DNA from: Mycobacterium vicinigordonae
GTDB taxonomy: Bacteria; Actinomycetota; Actinomycetes; Mycobacteriales; Mycobacteriaceae
Direction of reading: 5' to 3'
Length of the DNA stretch: 64,000 nucleotides
NCBI RefSeq assembly: GCF_013466425.1
Contig: NZ_CP059165.1
Location: 2,604,001 to 2,668,000, forward strand
Of this stretch, positions 1 through 10,453 are shown piece by piece. Position numbers and translations under genes: made by a program. The notes under the pieces were generated by a model. That model searched no databases and was not told where the DNA came from. It saw only the letters and a list, made by a program, of their open reading frames with translations. How positions within the stretch are numbered: the stretch's first letter is position 1; each line of letters begins with the position of its first letter.

Positions 1-1
1 C

Positions 2-295
2 CCGGTAACGGTCTACCTCTCCGTGCTATCGGCGATGGTGTGTACGGCGCTGCTAGCGCGGTTGCCCACCATCTGGACCGCGGTGGGCGCGGTGTGCTTC
101 GCCGCATCGGACTCGATGATCGCGATCGGCAAGTTCATTCTGGGCAACGAAGCGCTGGCGGTACCGATCTGGTGGTCCTACGCCGCTGCCGAGATCCTGA
201 TCACCGCCGGGTTCTTCTTCGGCCGCGAGGATCTGAAGGGGCCCTCGGACATCGTCGTGGCCGCTGGTGAGTCAGACCAGAAAGACCTTGACTAG
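2..295 (+). CDS. YhhN-family membrane protein, C-terminal part
   Basis: This is the 3' end of a gene that begins before the window; the frame is open from base 2 to the TAG at 295. The remaining 97 residues are mostly hydrophobic, with three or four membrane segments, and contain the motif [13 protein letters not shown], which resembles the conserved G..F..SD motif of YhhN/TMEM86 proteins (lysoplasmalogenase-like). The tail after the last helix is short and acidic. It overlaps the likely priA start by about 29 bases. M. tuberculosis has a membrane protein (Rv1401) in the same place before priA. The family assignment rests on a partial sequence; enzymatic activity is not shown. Confidence 0.7.
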   Translation, partial: PVTVYLSVLSAMVCTALLARLPTIWTAVGAVCFAASDSMIAIGKFILGNEALAVPIWWSYAAAEILITAGFFFGREDLKGPSDIVVAAGESDQKDLD

Positions 296-2303
296 CAACA
301 TATCTCGCGTTGCCGCCGAGGTAGAACCGGTCGCGCGGGTGTTGCCGATGCTGTCGGTACCGCATCTGGACCGCGAGTTCGACTATTTGGTCTCGCCCGA
401 GCAGTCCGACGACGCGCAGCCGGGCGTCAGGGTCCGGGTGCGCTTCCACGGGCGTTTGGTCGACGGGTTCGTGCTGGAGCGTCGCAACGACACCGATCAC
501 CACGGCAAGCTGGGCTGGCTGGATCGCGTCGTGTCTCCCGAGCCGGTACTCACGCCGGAGATTCGCCGGCTGGTGGAGGCGGTTGCAGCGCGCTACGCCG
601 GCACCCGGGCCGACGTGCTGCGATTGGCGATCCCGGCTCGGCACGCCAGGGTGGAAAAAGAAGTGTCCGCCGTCGCGGCGCTACCCGTGGTGGCGCCCGT
701 CGACCCGTCCGGCTGGCAGGTCTACAGCCGCGGCGCTCAGTTTCTGGATGCGTTGGCCGCCGCCCGGGCCGCTCGCGCCGTTTGGCAGACGCTGCCGGGG
801 GAGCAGTGGGCAGACCGCCTTGCCGAGGTGGCGGCCCAGACCGTGGCTGCGGGACGAGCAGCCTTGGCGATCGTGCCAGACCAGCGCGACATCGACACGT
901 TGTGGCAGGCGACGGTCCGACACGTCGACCCCAGCGGCGTCGTCGCGCTGTCCGCCGGGCTCGGGCCCGCCGCGCGGTACCGGCGCTGGCTGGCCGCGTT
1001 GCGGGGCAGCGCGCGGGTGGTGATCGGTACGCGCAGCGCCGTATTCGCCCCGATGTCCGACCTCGGTCTGGTCATGGTGTGGGCCGACGCCGACGACAGC
1101 CTCGTCGAGCCCCGCGCACCGTACCCGCATGCACGGGAGGTCGCGATGCTGCGCGCGCACCAGGCCCGTTGCGCCGCCCTGATCGGCGGTTACGCCCGAA
1201 CTGCCGAGGCGCAGGCGTTGGTGCGCAGCGGCTGGTCACACGATGTCGTCGCGCCCCGGCCGCTGGTACGAACCCGCGCGCCGCGGGTGGTGGCCCTCGA
1301 CGACAGCGGTTATGTCGACGAACGCGACCCGGCGGCACGGAGCGCGCGGCTGCCGTCGATTGCCCTGCGCGCGGCGCGTTCTGCACTTGACGCCGGAGCC
1401 CCCGTGCTGGTCCAGGTGCCGCGGCGCGGGTATGTGCCGTCCTTGGCGTGCGGGCGTTGCCGCGCTATCGCGCGGTGCCGGCACTGCACGGGCCCGTTAG
1501 CGCTGCAGGAGCGAGGTGGGGGCGCGCAGTGCCGGTGGTGCGGCCGGGTCGACCTGGCGCCGCGGTGCGCGCGCTGCGGGTCGGATGCGGTGCGGGCCGT
1601 GGTGGTGGGGGCCCGGCGTACCGCCGAGGAACTGGGCCGCGCTTTCCCTGGCACCGCGGTGGTCACGTCGTCGGGCGAAACCGTGGTGTCGGAGGTGCCC
1701 GGGCTGCCCGCACTGGTGGTCGCGACACCGGGGGCCGAGCCGCGCGCGGTGGATGGCTACGGGGCCGCGCTGCTGCTGGACACCTGGGCCTTGCTAGGCC
1801 GCCAGGATTTGCGTGCGGCCGAGGATGCACTGTGGCGCTGGATGGCTGCCGCCGCACTGGTGCGGGCCCGTGGCGAGGGCGGCGTGGTCACCGTGGTGGC
1901 CGAATCCTCCCTTCCCACGGTGCAAGCGCTGGTCAGGTGGGATCCAGTGGGACACGCCGATGCAGAGTTGGCGGCACGTGCCGAGGTGGGTTTGCCGCCC
2001 AGTGTGCATATCGCCGCCCTGGACGGCGGCGCCGGGGCGGTGGCCGCGTTGCTGGCAGAGGCGCGGTTATCCGACAGCCCGGGCCTGGGCGCGGAGTTGC
2101 TGGGACCGGTGGAGCTACCGGCGGGTGCGCGGCGCCCGGCGGGGACCGCTGCCGAGGTTCCGGTGATCAGGATGCTGGTCAGGGTCCCGCGGGATCGCGG
2201 TCTTGCATTGGCGGCGGCGCTGCGCTCTGCCGTTGGCGTGCTCAGCGCCCGGCAGACGCACGACCCGGTTAGGGTGCAGATCGACCCGCTGCATATCGGC
2301 TGA
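267..2303 (+). CDS. priA: Primosomal protein N' (PriA), helicase-inactive actinobacterial type
   Basis: The 678-residue product matches PriA, which recognises stalled replication forks for restart. The N-terminal DNA-binding domain ([26 protein letters not shown]) is recognisable. A zinc-binding region with paired CxxC motifs starts near residue 395 ([13 protein letters not shown], then CRWCG and CARCG). No Walker A GxGKT is visible where helicase motif I should be; the stretch around [16 protein letters not shown] follows directly. This fits the mycobacterial form annotated as probably lacking helicase activity. The GTG at 267 is the longest start and overlaps the upstream gene; a GTG start further in, just before the [10 protein letters not shown] motif, cannot be excluded. 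Confidence 0.93.
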   Translation: MSQTRKTLTSNISRVAAEVEPVARVLPMLSVPHLDREFDYLVSPEQSDDAQPGVRVRVRFHGRLVDGFVLERRNDTDHHGKLGWLDRVVSPEPVLTPEIRRLVEAVAARYAGTRADVLRLAIPARHARVEKEVSAVAALPVVAPVDPSGWQVYSRGAQFLDALAAARAARAVWQTLPGEQWADRLAEVAAQTVAAGRAALAIVPDQRDIDTLWQATVRHVDPSGVVALSAGLGPAARYRRWLAALRGSARVVIGTRSAVFAPMSDLGLVMVWADADDSLVEPRAPYPHAREVAMLRAHQARCAALIGGYARTAEAQALVRSGWSHDVVAPRPLVRTRAPRVVALDDSGYVDERDPAARSARLPSIALRAARSALDAGAPVLVQVPRRGYVPSLACGRCRAIARCRHCTGPLALQERGGGAQCRWCGRVDLAPRCARCGSDAVRAVVVGARRTAEELGRAFPGTAVVTSSGETVVSEVPGLPALVVATPGAEPRAVDGYGAALLLDTWALLGRQDLRAAEDALWRWMAAAALVRARGEGGVVTVVAESSLPTVQALVRWDPVGHADAELAARAEVGLPPSVHIAALDGGAGAVAALLAEARLSDSPGLGAELLGPVELPAGARRPAGTAAEVPVIRMLVRVPRDRGLALAAALRSAVGVLSARQTHDPVRVQIDPLHIG

Positions 2304-2348
2304 TTCGCAACGAATTAAGACTGAGAAAGTATGGCCCTCAGTAACATT

Positions 2349-2366
2349 TGATTCTAGAAACAATCA
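2349..2366. promoter_or_regulatory. Candidate MarR operator upstream of the MarR gene
   Basis: The dyad TGATT-N8-AATCA lies about 90 bases before the MarR start and encloses the perfect palindrome TTCTAGAA (2352-2359). On the minus strand 2364-2354 reads ATTGTTTCTAG, which recurs with one mismatch upstream of the neighbouring methyltransferase (3889-3899, ATTGTTACTAG). MarR proteins usually bind such dyads in their own promoter. The operator role is inferred. Confidence 0.35.
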
Positions 2367-2453
2367 CTCCCTACGACTGTAAAGCTGTTACGCTTTCCTC
2401 GCTCTCGTGAGCGTCGAGCAAGCGTCCGGGAGACCCCGGGGAAAGGGGCCGAG

Positions 2454-2939
2454 ATGCCGACGGAGAACGGGACGGTTGCCGACGAATCCGTTGACATGAT
2501 TACCGACTCGTTGCTGACGGCCTCTCGGTTGCTGGTGGCCATCTCCGCTCGCTCGATTGCACAGGTCGACGACACCATCACCATTCCTCAGTTCCGCACC
2601 TTGGTCATTCTCTCCAATCGGGGCCCGGTGAATCTGGCGACTCTGGCCACGTTGTTGGGTGTGCAGCCGTCGGCAACCGGCCGGATGGTCGACCGGTTGG
2701 TCGGTGCCGGAATGATCGACCGGTTGCCGCATCCGACCTCGCGCCGGGAACTGCTGGCCGCGCTGACCAAACGCGGCCGCGACGTGGTCCGACAGGTCAC
2801 CGCGCACCGGCGTAAGGAAATCGCGCACATCGTCGAACAGATGCCTGCAAGCGAACGGCACGGCCTAGTGCGTGCGCTCACCGCATTCACGGCTGCCGGC
2901 GGCGAACCCGACGCTCACATCGGCATCGAGGAGATGTAG
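2454..2939 (+). CDS. MarR-family transcriptional regulator
   Basis: The 161-residue protein has the MarR winged-helix core: a helical N-terminus, then FRTLVILSNRGPVNLATLATLLGV and SATGRMVDRLVGAGMIDRLPHPTSRRELLAALTKRG, covering the recognition helix and the wing. AAAGGGG before the ATG supports the start. It corresponds to Rv1404 of M. tuberculosis, a regulator reported to act in the acid response on the flanking methyltransferase genes. Here only one of those two methyltransferases is present, convergent and 31 bases away. The ligand is unknown. Confidence 0.93.
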   Translation: MPTENGTVADESVDMITDSLLTASRLLVAISARSIAQVDDTITIPQFRTLVILSNRGPVNLATLATLLGVQPSATGRMVDRLVGAGMIDRLPHPTSRRELLAALTKRGRDVVRQVTAHRRKEIAHIVEQMPASERHGLVRALTAFTAAGGEPDAHIGIEEM

Positions 2940-2941
2940 GA

Positions 2942-2956
2942 CCGCGCGTTGCGCGG
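2942..2956. terminator. Short hairpin between convergent genes
   Basis: CCGCGC-GTT-GCGCGG forms a perfect 6-bp GC stem with a 3-base loop between the stops of the MarR gene (2939) and the methyltransferase (2971). There is no U-tract, as is common for mycobacterial terminator candidates. It could serve both strands. Confidence 0.5.
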
Positions 2957-2970
2957 CCGCTGTGACCCCG

Positions 2971-3795
2971 TCACCGCTTCTCTGCGGTGAGCAGCAGGTA
3001 TTCCCATCCCATCACGCCGTCACTCAGGTACTCCTCAGCGAGTTCGATCAGCTGAGTGTCGAGTTCGGCGGACAGCACGGTGTTGCCGCCGATGTTCTCG
3101 TAGGCCTCGATGGTCGGGCCGTAGTGGTTTTTGAAGTATTCGTGGACACCACGTGCGGTTTCGAAGCGGGTCACCTCGAGCAGGCCGCGCTGCGCCTCGA
3201 CGTTCGTGACATCGTCGCCGAGCATGCCGCGGATGTAGGCCTCGCGTCCCCACAGCGCCGACGGCGGCAGTGCCGCTGAAAGGCTCGGCCGGTAAGGCCG
3301 GATCGTGGCGAGCATCCGGCCGAAGAAGCCCTCGTGCGTCCAGCTGATCAGCCCGATTGTTCCGCCGCGTCGGCAGACCCGCACCAGCTCGTCGGCGGCC
3401 CGCTGGTGATCGGGTGCGAACATCACTCCGATCGCCGATATCACGGTGTCAAACTCGTTGTCCCCGAATGGGAGTGCATGAGCGTTGGCTTCCTGGTACT
3501 GCAGTTTTAGGCCCTCTTCGGCAGCACGGGCCTGCGACCGCTGCAACAGCTCCGGAGTCAGGTCGCTGGATACCACCGTCGCGCCGGTCCTGGCGGCGGG
3601 CAGCGAGATGTTGCCCGACCCGGCGGCGACGTCGAGCACCCGAACGCCGTGGCCGATGCCCGCGGCGGCGACGAGGATGGGCCCGAGCGGCGCCATCACC
3701 TCTTCTGCCATTAGTGCGTAGTCGCCCTGGGCCCAGATCTGGCGATGGGTGTCGGCCAGGGACTGGTGCTCGCGGATGGGTGTGCCGATGGTCAT
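2971..3795 (-). CDS. SAM-dependent class I methyltransferase
   Basis: The product has 274 residues from the ATG at 3795, chosen because AGGAGG lies 5 bases upstream. The SAM-binding motif VLDVAAGSGN and post-I acidic region VVSSDLTPELL are clear, followed by LPFGDNEFDTVIS and the R-R-G-G-T-IGLISW strand typical of the UbiE/type-11 methyltransferases. It is the positional equivalent of Rv1405c, a MarR-controlled, acid-induced gene in M. tuberculosis. The substrate is unknown. The 167-base leader upstream holds a perfect palindrome GTATGCATAC (3874-3883) and a motif shared with the MarR promoter. Confidence 0.9.
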   Translation of the reverse strand: MTIGTPIREHQSLADTHRQIWAQGDYALMAEEVMAPLGPILVAAAGIGHGVRVLDVAAGSGNISLPAARTGATVVSSDLTPELLQRSQARAAEEGLKLQYQEANAHALPFGDNEFDTVISAIGVMFAPDHQRAADELVRVCRRGGTIGLISWTHEGFFGRMLATIRPYRPSLSAALPPSALWGREAYIRGMLGDDVTNVEAQRGLLEVTRFETARGVHEYFKNHYGPTIEAYENIGGNTVLSAELDTQLIELAEEYLSDGVMGWEYLLLTAEKR

Positions 3796-3873
3796 CAAAC
3801 CTCCTGCGGAAAAGAGTTGAGGATGTGTACGACATCGTCGTCGCCGAACCGCATAATCGTGCAGCCAGACACA

Positions 3874-3899
3874 GTATGCATACGAAACATTGTTACTAG
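3874..3899. promoter_or_regulatory. Palindrome and shared motif upstream of the methyltransferase
   Basis: GTATGCATAC (3874-3883) is a perfect 10-bp palindrome. Six bases on, ATTGTTACTAG (3889-3899) matches 10 of 11 bases of a motif upstream of the MarR gene. Both lie in the minus-strand leader of the methyltransferase. This is a plausible MarR control site by position and sharing; no binding is shown. Confidence 0.35.
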
Positions 3900-3950
3900 C
3901 TGAGAGTTTGCTGGGCGACTCGTGGTCCACGACACGTCGGGCAAGCTTTC

Positions 3951-3956
3951 TAGACT
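3951..3956 (+). promoter_or_regulatory. -10 box (TAGACT) for fmt, leaderless arrangement
   Basis: TAGACT fits the mycobacterial TANNNT -10 pattern and ends 6 bases before the fmt GTG, so transcription would start at or within one base of the start codon. No Shine-Dalgarno sequence precedes the GTG. The -35 region is weak. Confidence 0.45.
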
Positions 3957-3962
3957 GTTGCG

Positions 3963-4895
3963 GTGCGTCTCGTCTTCGCTGGCACCCCCGAACCCGCGCT
4001 GCCCGCCCTGCGGCAGCTGATCGACTCGTCTGCGCACGACGTCGTCGCCGTTCTGACCAGGCCCGATGCAGTATCGGGACGACGCGGGCGGCCCGAGCCT
4101 TCGCCGGTGGCTCGGGAGGCGCTCGATCGCGGCATCCCCGTGCTGCGCCCGGCGCGGCCTAATTCGGCGGAGTTCGTCGCTGAATTGCGTGACCTGGCTC
4201 CGCAGTGTTGCGCGGTAGTAGCCTACGGCGCGCTGCTCGGCGATGGGCTTCTCGCGGTGCCCCTACACGGCTGGGTCAACTTGCACTTCTCGCTGTTGCC
4301 GGCCTGGCGCGGCGCGGCCCCGGTGCAGGCCGCGATCGCCGCCGGCGACCCGATCACCGGGGCGACCACCTTCCAGATCGAGCCCAGCCTCGACTCCGGC
4401 CCGGTATACGGCGTTGTCACCGAGACAATCCGTCCCACCGACACCGCCGGGGATTTGCTTGAGCGGCTTGCGGTTTCGGGTGCGGAGTTGTTGGCGGCCA
4501 CCCTTGATGGCATAGCCGCGGGGACGTTGACGCCGCGGCCGCAGCCCACCGAGGGTGTCAGCCTCGCGCCCAAGATCACTGTGCAGCAGGCCCGGGTCCG
4601 CTGGGATCTGCCGGCCCAGGTGGTCGAACGTAGGATCCGCGCCGTCACGCCCAATCCGGGTGCCTGGACCATGATCGGTGATCTGCGCGTGAAAGTCGGC
4701 CCGGTGCAAATTGATTCGGGCGCTGCCGGTGAGCTCGCGCCCGGCGCGATCCACGCCGGACGCGCCGGCGTATGGATCGGCACCGCGTCGGACCCGGTGC
4801 GGCTCAACCAGGTCCAGCCACACGGCAAGAAGCTCATGAACGCCGCGGACTGGGCGCGCGGCGCCCGGCTGGACGACACGGCCACCGCGTCATGA
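3963..4895 (+). CDS. fmt: Methionyl-tRNA formyltransferase
   Basis: The 310-residue enzyme formylates initiator methionyl-tRNA with 10-formyltetrahydrofolate. The N-terminal formyltransferase domain starts at once ([17 protein letters not shown]) and contains the SLLP substrate loop in [15 protein letters not shown]. The C-terminal tRNA-binding domain follows ([13 protein letters not shown]). Length matches the family. Its TGA overlaps the ATG of rsmB by 4 bases, the first link in a fmt-rsmB-rpe-ribD chain. A -10-like box 6 bases upstream suggests a leaderless transcript beginning here. Confidence 0.97.
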   Translation: MRLVFAGTPEPALPALRQLIDSSAHDVVAVLTRPDAVSGRRGRPEPSPVAREALDRGIPVLRPARPNSAEFVAELRDLAPQCCAVVAYGALLGDGLLAVPLHGWVNLHFSLLPAWRGAAPVQAAIAAGDPITGATTFQIEPSLDSGPVYGVVTETIRPTDTAGDLLERLAVSGAELLAATLDGIAAGTLTPRPQPTEGVSLAPKITVQQARVRWDLPAQVVERRIRAVTPNPGAWTMIGDLRVKVGPVQIDSGAAGELAPGAIHAGRAGVWIGTASDPVRLNQVQPHGKKLMNAADWARGARLDDTATAS

Positions 4896-6343
4896 GCCAG
4901 GACAGGCAATTCCGCAACCGGCCGAATCGGCAGAACCAACAAAACCGAAACCCACCCGGCGCTCAGCGCCCCAAGGGCCCACGCCGAAAACCCCTGGACC
5001 CCGCGCGCAAGGCCGCTTTCGATGCGCTACGTGCGGTCACCGAGCGCAATGCCTACGCCAACCTGGTACTGCCCGCGTTGCTGCGCGAACGCGCAATCAA
5101 CGGACGCGACGCTGCTTTCGCCACCGAACTGACCTACGGCACCTGCCGCACCCGCGGCCTGCTGGACGCCGTGATCGGCGCGGCCGCCGGCCGCGCGCCG
5201 GAGACCATCAACCCGGTGCTGTTGGACTTGCTGCGGTTGGGGGCTTATCAGCTACTGCGCACCCGGGTGGAGGCGCACGCCGCAGTATCCACCACCGTGG
5301 ACCAGGCGGGTATCGAATTCGATTCGGCGCGGGCGGGTTTCGTCAACGGTGTGCTGCGCACGATAGCCGGCCGCGAAGAGAAATCCTGGGTTGAGGAATT
5401 GGCCCCGCGCAACGACCCGGTAGGGCGAGCGGCGTTCGTCCACGCGCACCCGCGGTGGATCGCCCAGGCCTTCGCCGATGCACTGGGTGCGGACGCCGGC
5501 GAACTCGACGCGGTGCTGGCCAGCGACGACGAGCGCCCGCAGGTGCATCTGGCGGCCCGGCCGGGGACGCTCAGCGCCACCGAACTGGCCGCAACGGTGG
5601 AGGGCGCGGTAGGCCGGTATTCGCCCTATGCGGTGTATCTGAGTGGCGGTGATCCCGGCCAGTTGGCGCCGGTGCGTGACGGCCGAGCCCTGGTGCAGGA
5701 CGAGGGCAGCCAATTGGTGGCGCGGGCGCTCACACTGGTCCCGGTCGACGGCGACACCGGGCGTTGGCTGGACTTGTGTGCCGGACCGGGCGGCAAAACC
5801 GCGCTGCTGGCCGCCATCGGAGCCCAGCTCGGTGCCACGGTGACAGCGGTGGAACCGGCCCCGCATCGCGCTGACCTGGTGATGGAGAACACCCGTGGGC
5901 TACCGGTGCAGGTGGTTCGGGGCGATGGACGGGACCCCCAACTCCTGGACGGTCCGCAATCCGGATTCGACCGGGTCCTCCTCGACGTGCCCTGCACCGG
6001 GCTGGGCGCTCTGCGTCGTCGGCCCGAAGCGCGGTGGCGGCGGCAGCCCACGGATGTTCCCGTCCTGGCCAAGCTGCAGCGCGAGTTGCTGGCCGCGGCG
6101 ATCTCGCTGACCCGGCCGGGCGGCGTCGTGCTGTATTCGACCTGCTCGCCGCACCTGGCCGAGACGGTCGGCGTGGTGGCTGACGCGTTGCGCCGTCATC
6201 CGGTGACGGCGCTGGACACCCGGCCGTTCTTCGCGCCGGTGGAGCACGGTTTGGCGCAAGGTCCGTCGGATAACTATGTGCAGCTGTGGCCGCACCGACA
6301 CGGCACCGACGCTATGTTCGCAGCGGCCCTGCGCCGCCAGTAA
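4892..6343 (+). CDS. rsmB: 16S rRNA (cytosine-5) methyltransferase RsmB (Fmu)
   Basis: The 483-residue protein starts at the ATG overlapping the fmt stop. After a basic, Asn/Gln/Arg-rich N-terminal tail (about residues 1-35) comes a NusB-like RNA-binding domain, then the Rossmann methyltransferase domain with [14 protein letters not shown]. Both catalytic cysteines of RNA m5C methyltransferases are present: C368 in DVPCTG (nucleophile region, motif IV) and C418 in YSTCSPH (motif VI). It methylates C967-equivalent of 16S rRNA in known homologues. The low-complexity tail is probably disordered. Confidence 0.95.
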   Translation: MSQDRQFRNRPNRQNQQNRNPPGAQRPKGPRRKPLDPARKAAFDALRAVTERNAYANLVLPALLRERAINGRDAAFATELTYGTCRTRGLLDAVIGAAAGRAPETINPVLLDLLRLGAYQLLRTRVEAHAAVSTTVDQAGIEFDSARAGFVNGVLRTIAGREEKSWVEELAPRNDPVGRAAFVHAHPRWIAQAFADALGADAGELDAVLASDDERPQVHLAARPGTLSATELAATVEGAVGRYSPYAVYLSGGDPGQLAPVRDGRALVQDEGSQLVARALTLVPVDGDTGRWLDLCAGPGGKTALLAAIGAQLGATVTAVEPAPHRADLVMENTRGLPVQVVRGDGRDPQLLDGPQSGFDRVLLDVPCTGLGALRRRPEARWRRQPTDVPVLAKLQRELLAAAISLTRPGGVVLYSTCSPHLAETVGVVADALRRHPVTALDTRPFFAPVEHGLAQGPSDNYVQLWPHRHGTDAMFAAALRRQ

Positions 6344-6353
6344 GGTGTCGCTC

Positions 6354-7058
6354 ATGCCTTCTACGGGGGGGCCGTTGATCGCGCCGTCGATTCTGGCCGC
6401 CGATTTCGCCCGACTTGCCGACCAAGCCGCCGCAGTCGAAGGGGCCGACTGGTTGCACGTCGACGTGATGGACAACCATTTCGTGCCGAACCTGACGATC
6501 GGCCTGCCGGTGGTGGAGAGCCTGTTGGCGGCCAGCGACATCCCGATGGACTGCCATCTGATGATCGACAACCCGGATCGCTGGGCGCCGCCGTACGCCG
6601 AAGCCGGCGCCTATAACGTCACCTTTCACGCCGAAGCAACCGACAACCCAATCGGGGTGGCACGCGACATCCGGGCGGCGGGGTCCAAAGCGGGCATCAG
6701 CGTTAAGCCGGGAACGCCCTTGGAGCCTTACCTCGAGATCCTGTCGCACTTCGACACCCTGCTGATCATGTCCGTCGAGCCCGGCTTCGGTGGGCAGAGC
6801 TTCATCCCGGACGTACTCAGCAAGGTGCGCGTGGCGCGAAAGCTGGTGGATGCGGGGGAGTTGACGATCTTGATCGAGATCGATGGTGGTATCAACGAAG
6901 ACACCATCGAGCAGGCCGCCGAAGCCGGCGTCGACTGTTTTGTCGCCGGATCCGCGGTTTACGGTGCCAGCGACCCGGCTTCGGCAGTCGAAGCGCTGCG
7001 CCGGCAAGCGCGCGCCAAGTCGCCGCACCTGTGGATGGGCCGGGGGAGCGGCGCATGA
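6354..7058 (+). CDS. rpe: Ribulose-phosphate 3-epimerase
   Basis: The 234-residue TIM-barrel enzyme interconverts ribulose-5-phosphate and xylulose-5-phosphate. It shows [12 protein letters not shown] at the N-terminus, [16 protein letters not shown] (metal-binding His and Asp), [19 protein letters not shown] and EIDGGIN. The start at 6354 is 10 bases after the rsmB stop. It overlaps ribD by 4 bases. It supplies ribulose-5-phosphate, the precursor used by RibBA downstream, so its place beside riboflavin genes makes metabolic sense. Confidence 0.96.
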   Translation: MPSTGGPLIAPSILAADFARLADQAAAVEGADWLHVDVMDNHFVPNLTIGLPVVESLLAASDIPMDCHLMIDNPDRWAPPYAEAGAYNVTFHAEATDNPIGVARDIRAAGSKAGISVKPGTPLEPYLEILSHFDTLLIMSVEPGFGGQSFIPDVLSKVRVARKLVDAGELTILIEIDGGINEDTIEQAAEAGVDCFVAGSAVYGASDPASAVEALRRQARAKSPHLWMGRGSGA

Positions 7059-8077
7059 CCAGCGTGGAGCAGGTCAAAAGCATCGAAGAGGCGATGCGCC
7101 TGGCTATCGAGCACTCCTACCAGGTCAAAGGCACCACTTACCCCAACCCGCCGGTCGGTGCCGTGATCGTAGACCAGGAGGGAAGGGTGGTGGGCGTCGG
7201 CGCCACCCAGCCGGCCGGCGGCGACCACGCCGAGATCATCGCGTTGCGCCGCGCGGGCGGGCTGGCCGCCGGTGGGATCGCCGTGGTCACCATGGAGCCG
7301 TGCAACCACTTCGGCAAGACACCGCCCTGTGTGAACGCGCTCATCGAAGCCCGGGTCGGGACGGTGATCTTCGGCGTCAACGACCCGAACGGCATTGCAG
7401 GCGGGGGCGCCGGCCGGCTCAATGGGGCGGGTGTGCAGGTGCGGTCCGGCGTCCTGGCAGACCAGGTCGCGGCCGGCCCATTGCGGGAATGGCTGCACAA
7501 GCAGCGCACCGGGCTTCCGCATGTGACGTGGAAGTACGCCACCAGCATCGACGGTCGCAGCGCCGCCGCCGACGGCTCCAGTCAATGGATTTCCAGCGAG
7601 GCTTCCCGTGCGGACCTGCATCGCCGCCGGGCCATCGCCGACGCGATTGTGGTCGGCACCGGCACCGTTTTCGCCGACGATCCCGCCCTGACCGCGCGGC
7701 TGCCGGATGGGTCGCTGGCCCCGCAACAACCGTTGCGCGTGGTGGTCGGCAAGCGCGAGGTGCCGCCGGAAGCCAAGGTGCTTAACGACGATTCACGCAC
7801 CATGGTGATTCGCACCCATGAGCCCCTCGAGGTGCTCAAGGCGCTCGCGGACCGCACCGACGTTCTCCTGGAAGGTGGACCCACCCTGGCCGGGGCGTTC
7901 CTGCGGGCCGGCGCGATCAACCGGATCCTTGCCTACGTCGCACCGATTCTGCTTGGCGGACCGGTGACCGCGGTCGACGACGTCGGGGTGTCCAGCATGG
8001 CGCACGCTTTGCGCTGGCAGTTCGACAGCGTAGAACAGGTCGGTCCGGACCTCCTGCTCAGCCTGGTTGCTCGGTAG
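7055..8077 (+). CDS. ribD: Bifunctional riboflavin deaminase/reductase RibD
   Basis: The 340-residue protein combines a CDA-type deaminase domain and a C-terminal DHFR-like reductase. The deaminase zinc site is complete: H58 and E60 in GGDHAE, C83 in EPCNHFG and C92 in TPPC. The reductase domain begins around residue 150 ([16 protein letters not shown]) and contains [13 protein letters not shown]. It carries out the second and third steps of pyrimidine processing in riboflavin synthesis. The ATG overlaps the rpe stop. Its 3' end overlaps the convergent transporter gene by about 20 bases. M. tuberculosis calls this ribG. Confidence 0.96.
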   Translation: MTSVEQVKSIEEAMRLAIEHSYQVKGTTYPNPPVGAVIVDQEGRVVGVGATQPAGGDHAEIIALRRAGGLAAGGIAVVTMEPCNHFGKTPPCVNALIEARVGTVIFGVNDPNGIAGGGAGRLNGAGVQVRSGVLADQVAAGPLREWLHKQRTGLPHVTWKYATSIDGRSAAADGSSQWISSEASRADLHRRRAIADAIVVGTGTVFADDPALTARLPDGSLAPQQPLRVVVGKREVPPEAKVLNDDSRTMVIRTHEPLEVLKALADRTDVLLEGGPTLAGAFLRAGAINRILAYVAPILLGGPVTAVDDVGVSSMAHALRWQFDSVEQVGPDLLLSLVAR

Positions 8078-9659
8078 CCGCCGGCGCCGGTTGGGCTTCG
8101 TCGACGGCCGGCTGCCCAGGTGCCGGCGGTTCGGTAGCCGAACCTTCCTCCGCGTGCTCGTGGCGGGCGCCGATCAGCAAGCCGAGCAGGGCGCCGACTA
8201 CACAGATCGCCACGGTGACCTTGAAGATGTCCCCATACATCAGCGCGAAGGCCTCAAGGTAGGAGCCGCCCGCGCGCGGCAACCCCGCCAAGATCTGATT
8301 GAACCGATAGAGCCCCCACGCGCTCAGCGCCGCTACACCGATCAACATGCCGGTCATCCTGGCCACGACGACGGCCGCCGACGCTATGCCGTGCTGAGCG
8401 GCCGGAACCACCCGCAGCGCCGCCGAGGACAGGGGTCCGATCACCAGGCCGAGTCCCAATCCGGCCACCAGCAGGTCGGTGTGCACCGCGGGAAGCGTGA
8501 ACAGCCCGAGAATGTTGTGCTGTCGGGACAGCAGGTCGGCACGCCAATACGAAATGAGCCAATAGCCGCTGCCCGCGATCAGCAATCCGATGAAGACGAT
8601 GATGCGGTCGCCAGTTCGGGTGGCGATCCACCCGCCGAGTACCGCGCCGATCGGCAGTGCGATCAAGAACCACAGCAACAGGCCCGCCGCCTGATTCTGA
8701 TCCATCCTGAGGACGCCTTGGCCGAACAGTTCCACGTTGACCAGGGTCACCATCAGCGCCGCACCGGCGCACACCGATGACCCCAATGCGGACAGAAACG
8801 GCCCGAAATGCACGCCGGCCGGTTCGATGAGCCGGGTGCGAGCGAAGCGCTCCCACGCGAAGAACAAGACACCGACTGCCACTGCACCGACCACTAGCGG
8901 CAGACCGTAGCTCGGCAGGACTTGCTTGCCATCCGGATTGGGGTTGTACAGACCGATCACCGCCAAGCCCAGCGCGACCGCCAGCAACAAACCGCCGGCT
9001 ATGTCGACCTTTTCCGGCTCTGCGCTGCGGTCGTGCGACGGCAGGCTGAAGTGGATCATCACCATGGCAATCAAGGTCAGCGGCACGTTGACCCAGAACA
9101 CGTCGCGCCAATCGTGGAACAGCCACACGATGAAGATGCCGTACAGCGGACCCAGCACGCTGCCGAGTTCCTGGGCGGCTCCAATTCCGCCCAGCACGCC
9201 GGCCCGGTTGCGTTCTGCCCACAGGTCGGCGCCCAGCGCCAGCGTTACCGGTAGGAGGGCGCCGCTGGCGATGCCCTGAATGGTGCGCCCGGCAATGAGA
9301 ATGTGAAACGCCCGGTTGGGGTCGGGATCGACCATGTAATCGCCGAATTCGGGATTCCAGGTGCCGAGTTTCACCGATAGCGCGGTGATCACCGAGCCGA
9401 CGATGAACAGGGCCAGGCTGGATTGCAGGACAAACTTGCGTCCGAAGCGGTCCGATGCCCTACCCAGCAGTGGCATTGCGGCGATATAGCCCAGCAGGTA
9501 CATCGTGACGATCCAGGTGATCCGCTGCAGCTGATTGACCGGTATGCCGACACTGAACATGATGTCGCGCATGATGGTGACCACGACATAGGTGTCGAGG
9601 GCGCCAAGCAGTACCGCAAGGCTGCCCGCGCTGATTGCTACTCGGCGTCCTGCTCGCAT
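8058..9659 (-). CDS. P55-like major facilitator exporter (DHA2 type)
   Basis: The 533-residue protein has about 14 hydrophobic segments, and the MFS motif A between helices 2 and 3 reads [10 protein letters not shown]. It matches P55 (Rv1410c), which works with the lipoprotein LprG in moving triacylglycerides and lipoarabinomannan-related lipids and in drug tolerance. The ATG at 9659 lies 2 bases after the lprG stop, so translation is coupled. The C-terminal tail of about 35 residues is Ala/Pro/Glu-rich and probably cytosolic. It ends in overlap with the convergent ribD. Confidence 0.95.
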   Translation of the reverse strand: MRAGRRVAISAGSLAVLLGALDTYVVVTIMRDIMFSVGIPVNQLQRITWIVTMYLLGYIAAMPLLGRASDRFGRKFVLQSSLALFIVGSVITALSVKLGTWNPEFGDYMVDPDPNRAFHILIAGRTIQGIASGALLPVTLALGADLWAERNRAGVLGGIGAAQELGSVLGPLYGIFIVWLFHDWRDVFWVNVPLTLIAMVMIHFSLPSHDRSAEPEKVDIAGGLLLAVALGLAVIGLYNPNPDGKQVLPSYGLPLVVGAVAVGVLFFAWERFARTRLIEPAGVHFGPFLSALGSSVCAGAALMVTLVNVELFGQGVLRMDQNQAAGLLLWFLIALPIGAVLGGWIATRTGDRIIVFIGLLIAGSGYWLISYWRADLLSRQHNILGLFTLPAVHTDLLVAGLGLGLVIGPLSSAALRVVPAAQHGIASAAVVVARMTGMLIGVAALSAWGLYRFNQILAGLPRAGGSYLEAFALMYGDIFKVTVAICVVGALLGLLIGARHEHAEEGSATEPPAPGQPAVDEAQPAPAATEQPG

Positions 9660-9661
9660 TG

Positions 9662-10369
9662 TCAGCTCCCCGGCTTCGTGACCTGGACGGGCTGGTTCCA
9701 ATTCGACAAGGTCATCTGGATCGAATTGCCGGAACCCTTATCGAGCATCACCTGCGCGAGCTGGTGATCGCCGGTCTCCTGGATCCAGACGGTGGTGGGA
9801 ATCGGGCCAGTCGCGTTCAGTGGTGCGAGTTTGTTCACAACGTCGGCGTTGACCTTTCCGCTGATGCGAATTGTGCTCTGCCCGTTGATCATGTCGCGGC
9901 CCTCAGCTTTCGGATCGTTGAGGTTTGCTACCACGTTCGCGACGCCTGTTTCGGGGTTGAGAATCGCTGAAGGGTCGTAATGCAGCAGCTCGTCGATCTT
10001 GCCCACGTCGGTCCATTGACCCGGGGACAGCGCGGTGGTGTAGAGCTCGCCGTCCAAAATGACGAAGTCGGCCTCAACCTCGCTGCCGAAGACGATGATT
10101 CTCGCGTTGCCCTTGCCCGCAGTGGTCGGAGTGGTGGTCAAATCTCCGCTCAGGGTCTTGAGAGGAAGCCCGGCAATCTTGCCGGTCACCGTCAGGTTCA
10201 GGTGCGCACTCTTGACGCCCTTGGTGACTTCGGCGGATTGGGTGACCAGAGTCTTCGCGTCGGGCAGTGGACCACCCTTGGCCTTCTTGCTGATCGAGCA
10301 GCCGGCGACAAGCGTGGTCGCGATGCTCAGTGCAGCAAGGACAGCCAGAAGGCGTCGGGGGGTTTGCAT
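9662..10369 (-). CDS. lprG: Lipoprotein LprG
   Basis: The 235-residue lipoprotein has a signal peptide with basic start MQTPRR, a hydrophobic core and the lipobox LVAGC, with lipidated C24. The mature part is LppX/LprG-like ([44 protein letters not shown] end region). Known LprG binds triacylated glycolipids in a hydrophobic pocket. The start at 10369 is preferred over ATG 10378 by comparison with M. tuberculosis LprG. It is the first gene of the lprG-P55 pair, divergent from ribE. Confidence 0.95.
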   Translation of the reverse strand: MQTPRRLLAVLAALSIATTLVAGCSISKKAKGGPLPDAKTLVTQSAEVTKGVKSAHLNLTVTGKIAGLPLKTLSGDLTTTPTTAGKGNARIIVFGSEVEADFVILDGELYTTALSPGQWTDVGKIDELLHYDPSAILNPETGVANVVANLNDPKAEGRDMINGQSTIRISGKVNADVVNKLAPLNATGPIPTTVWIQETGDHQLAQVMLDKGSGNSIQMTLSNWNQPVQVTKPGS

Positions 10370-10441
10370 ACCCAGCATCGTAGAGGGTGCCTATGAGTGG
10401 GCCCGGGAGCCAGGCGGGTGCGGGAGGCACGTCGTACTTAT

Positions 10442-10447
10442 TAACCT
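10442..10447 (+). promoter_or_regulatory. -10 box (TAACCT) for ribE, leaderless arrangement
   Basis: TAACCT fits TANNNT and lies exactly 6 bases before the ribE ATG, with no Shine-Dalgarno in between. It sits in the short divergent region shared with lprG. No FMN riboswitch-like structure fits in the 84 bases available. Confidence 0.45.
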
Positions 10448-10453
10448 GGTGCG

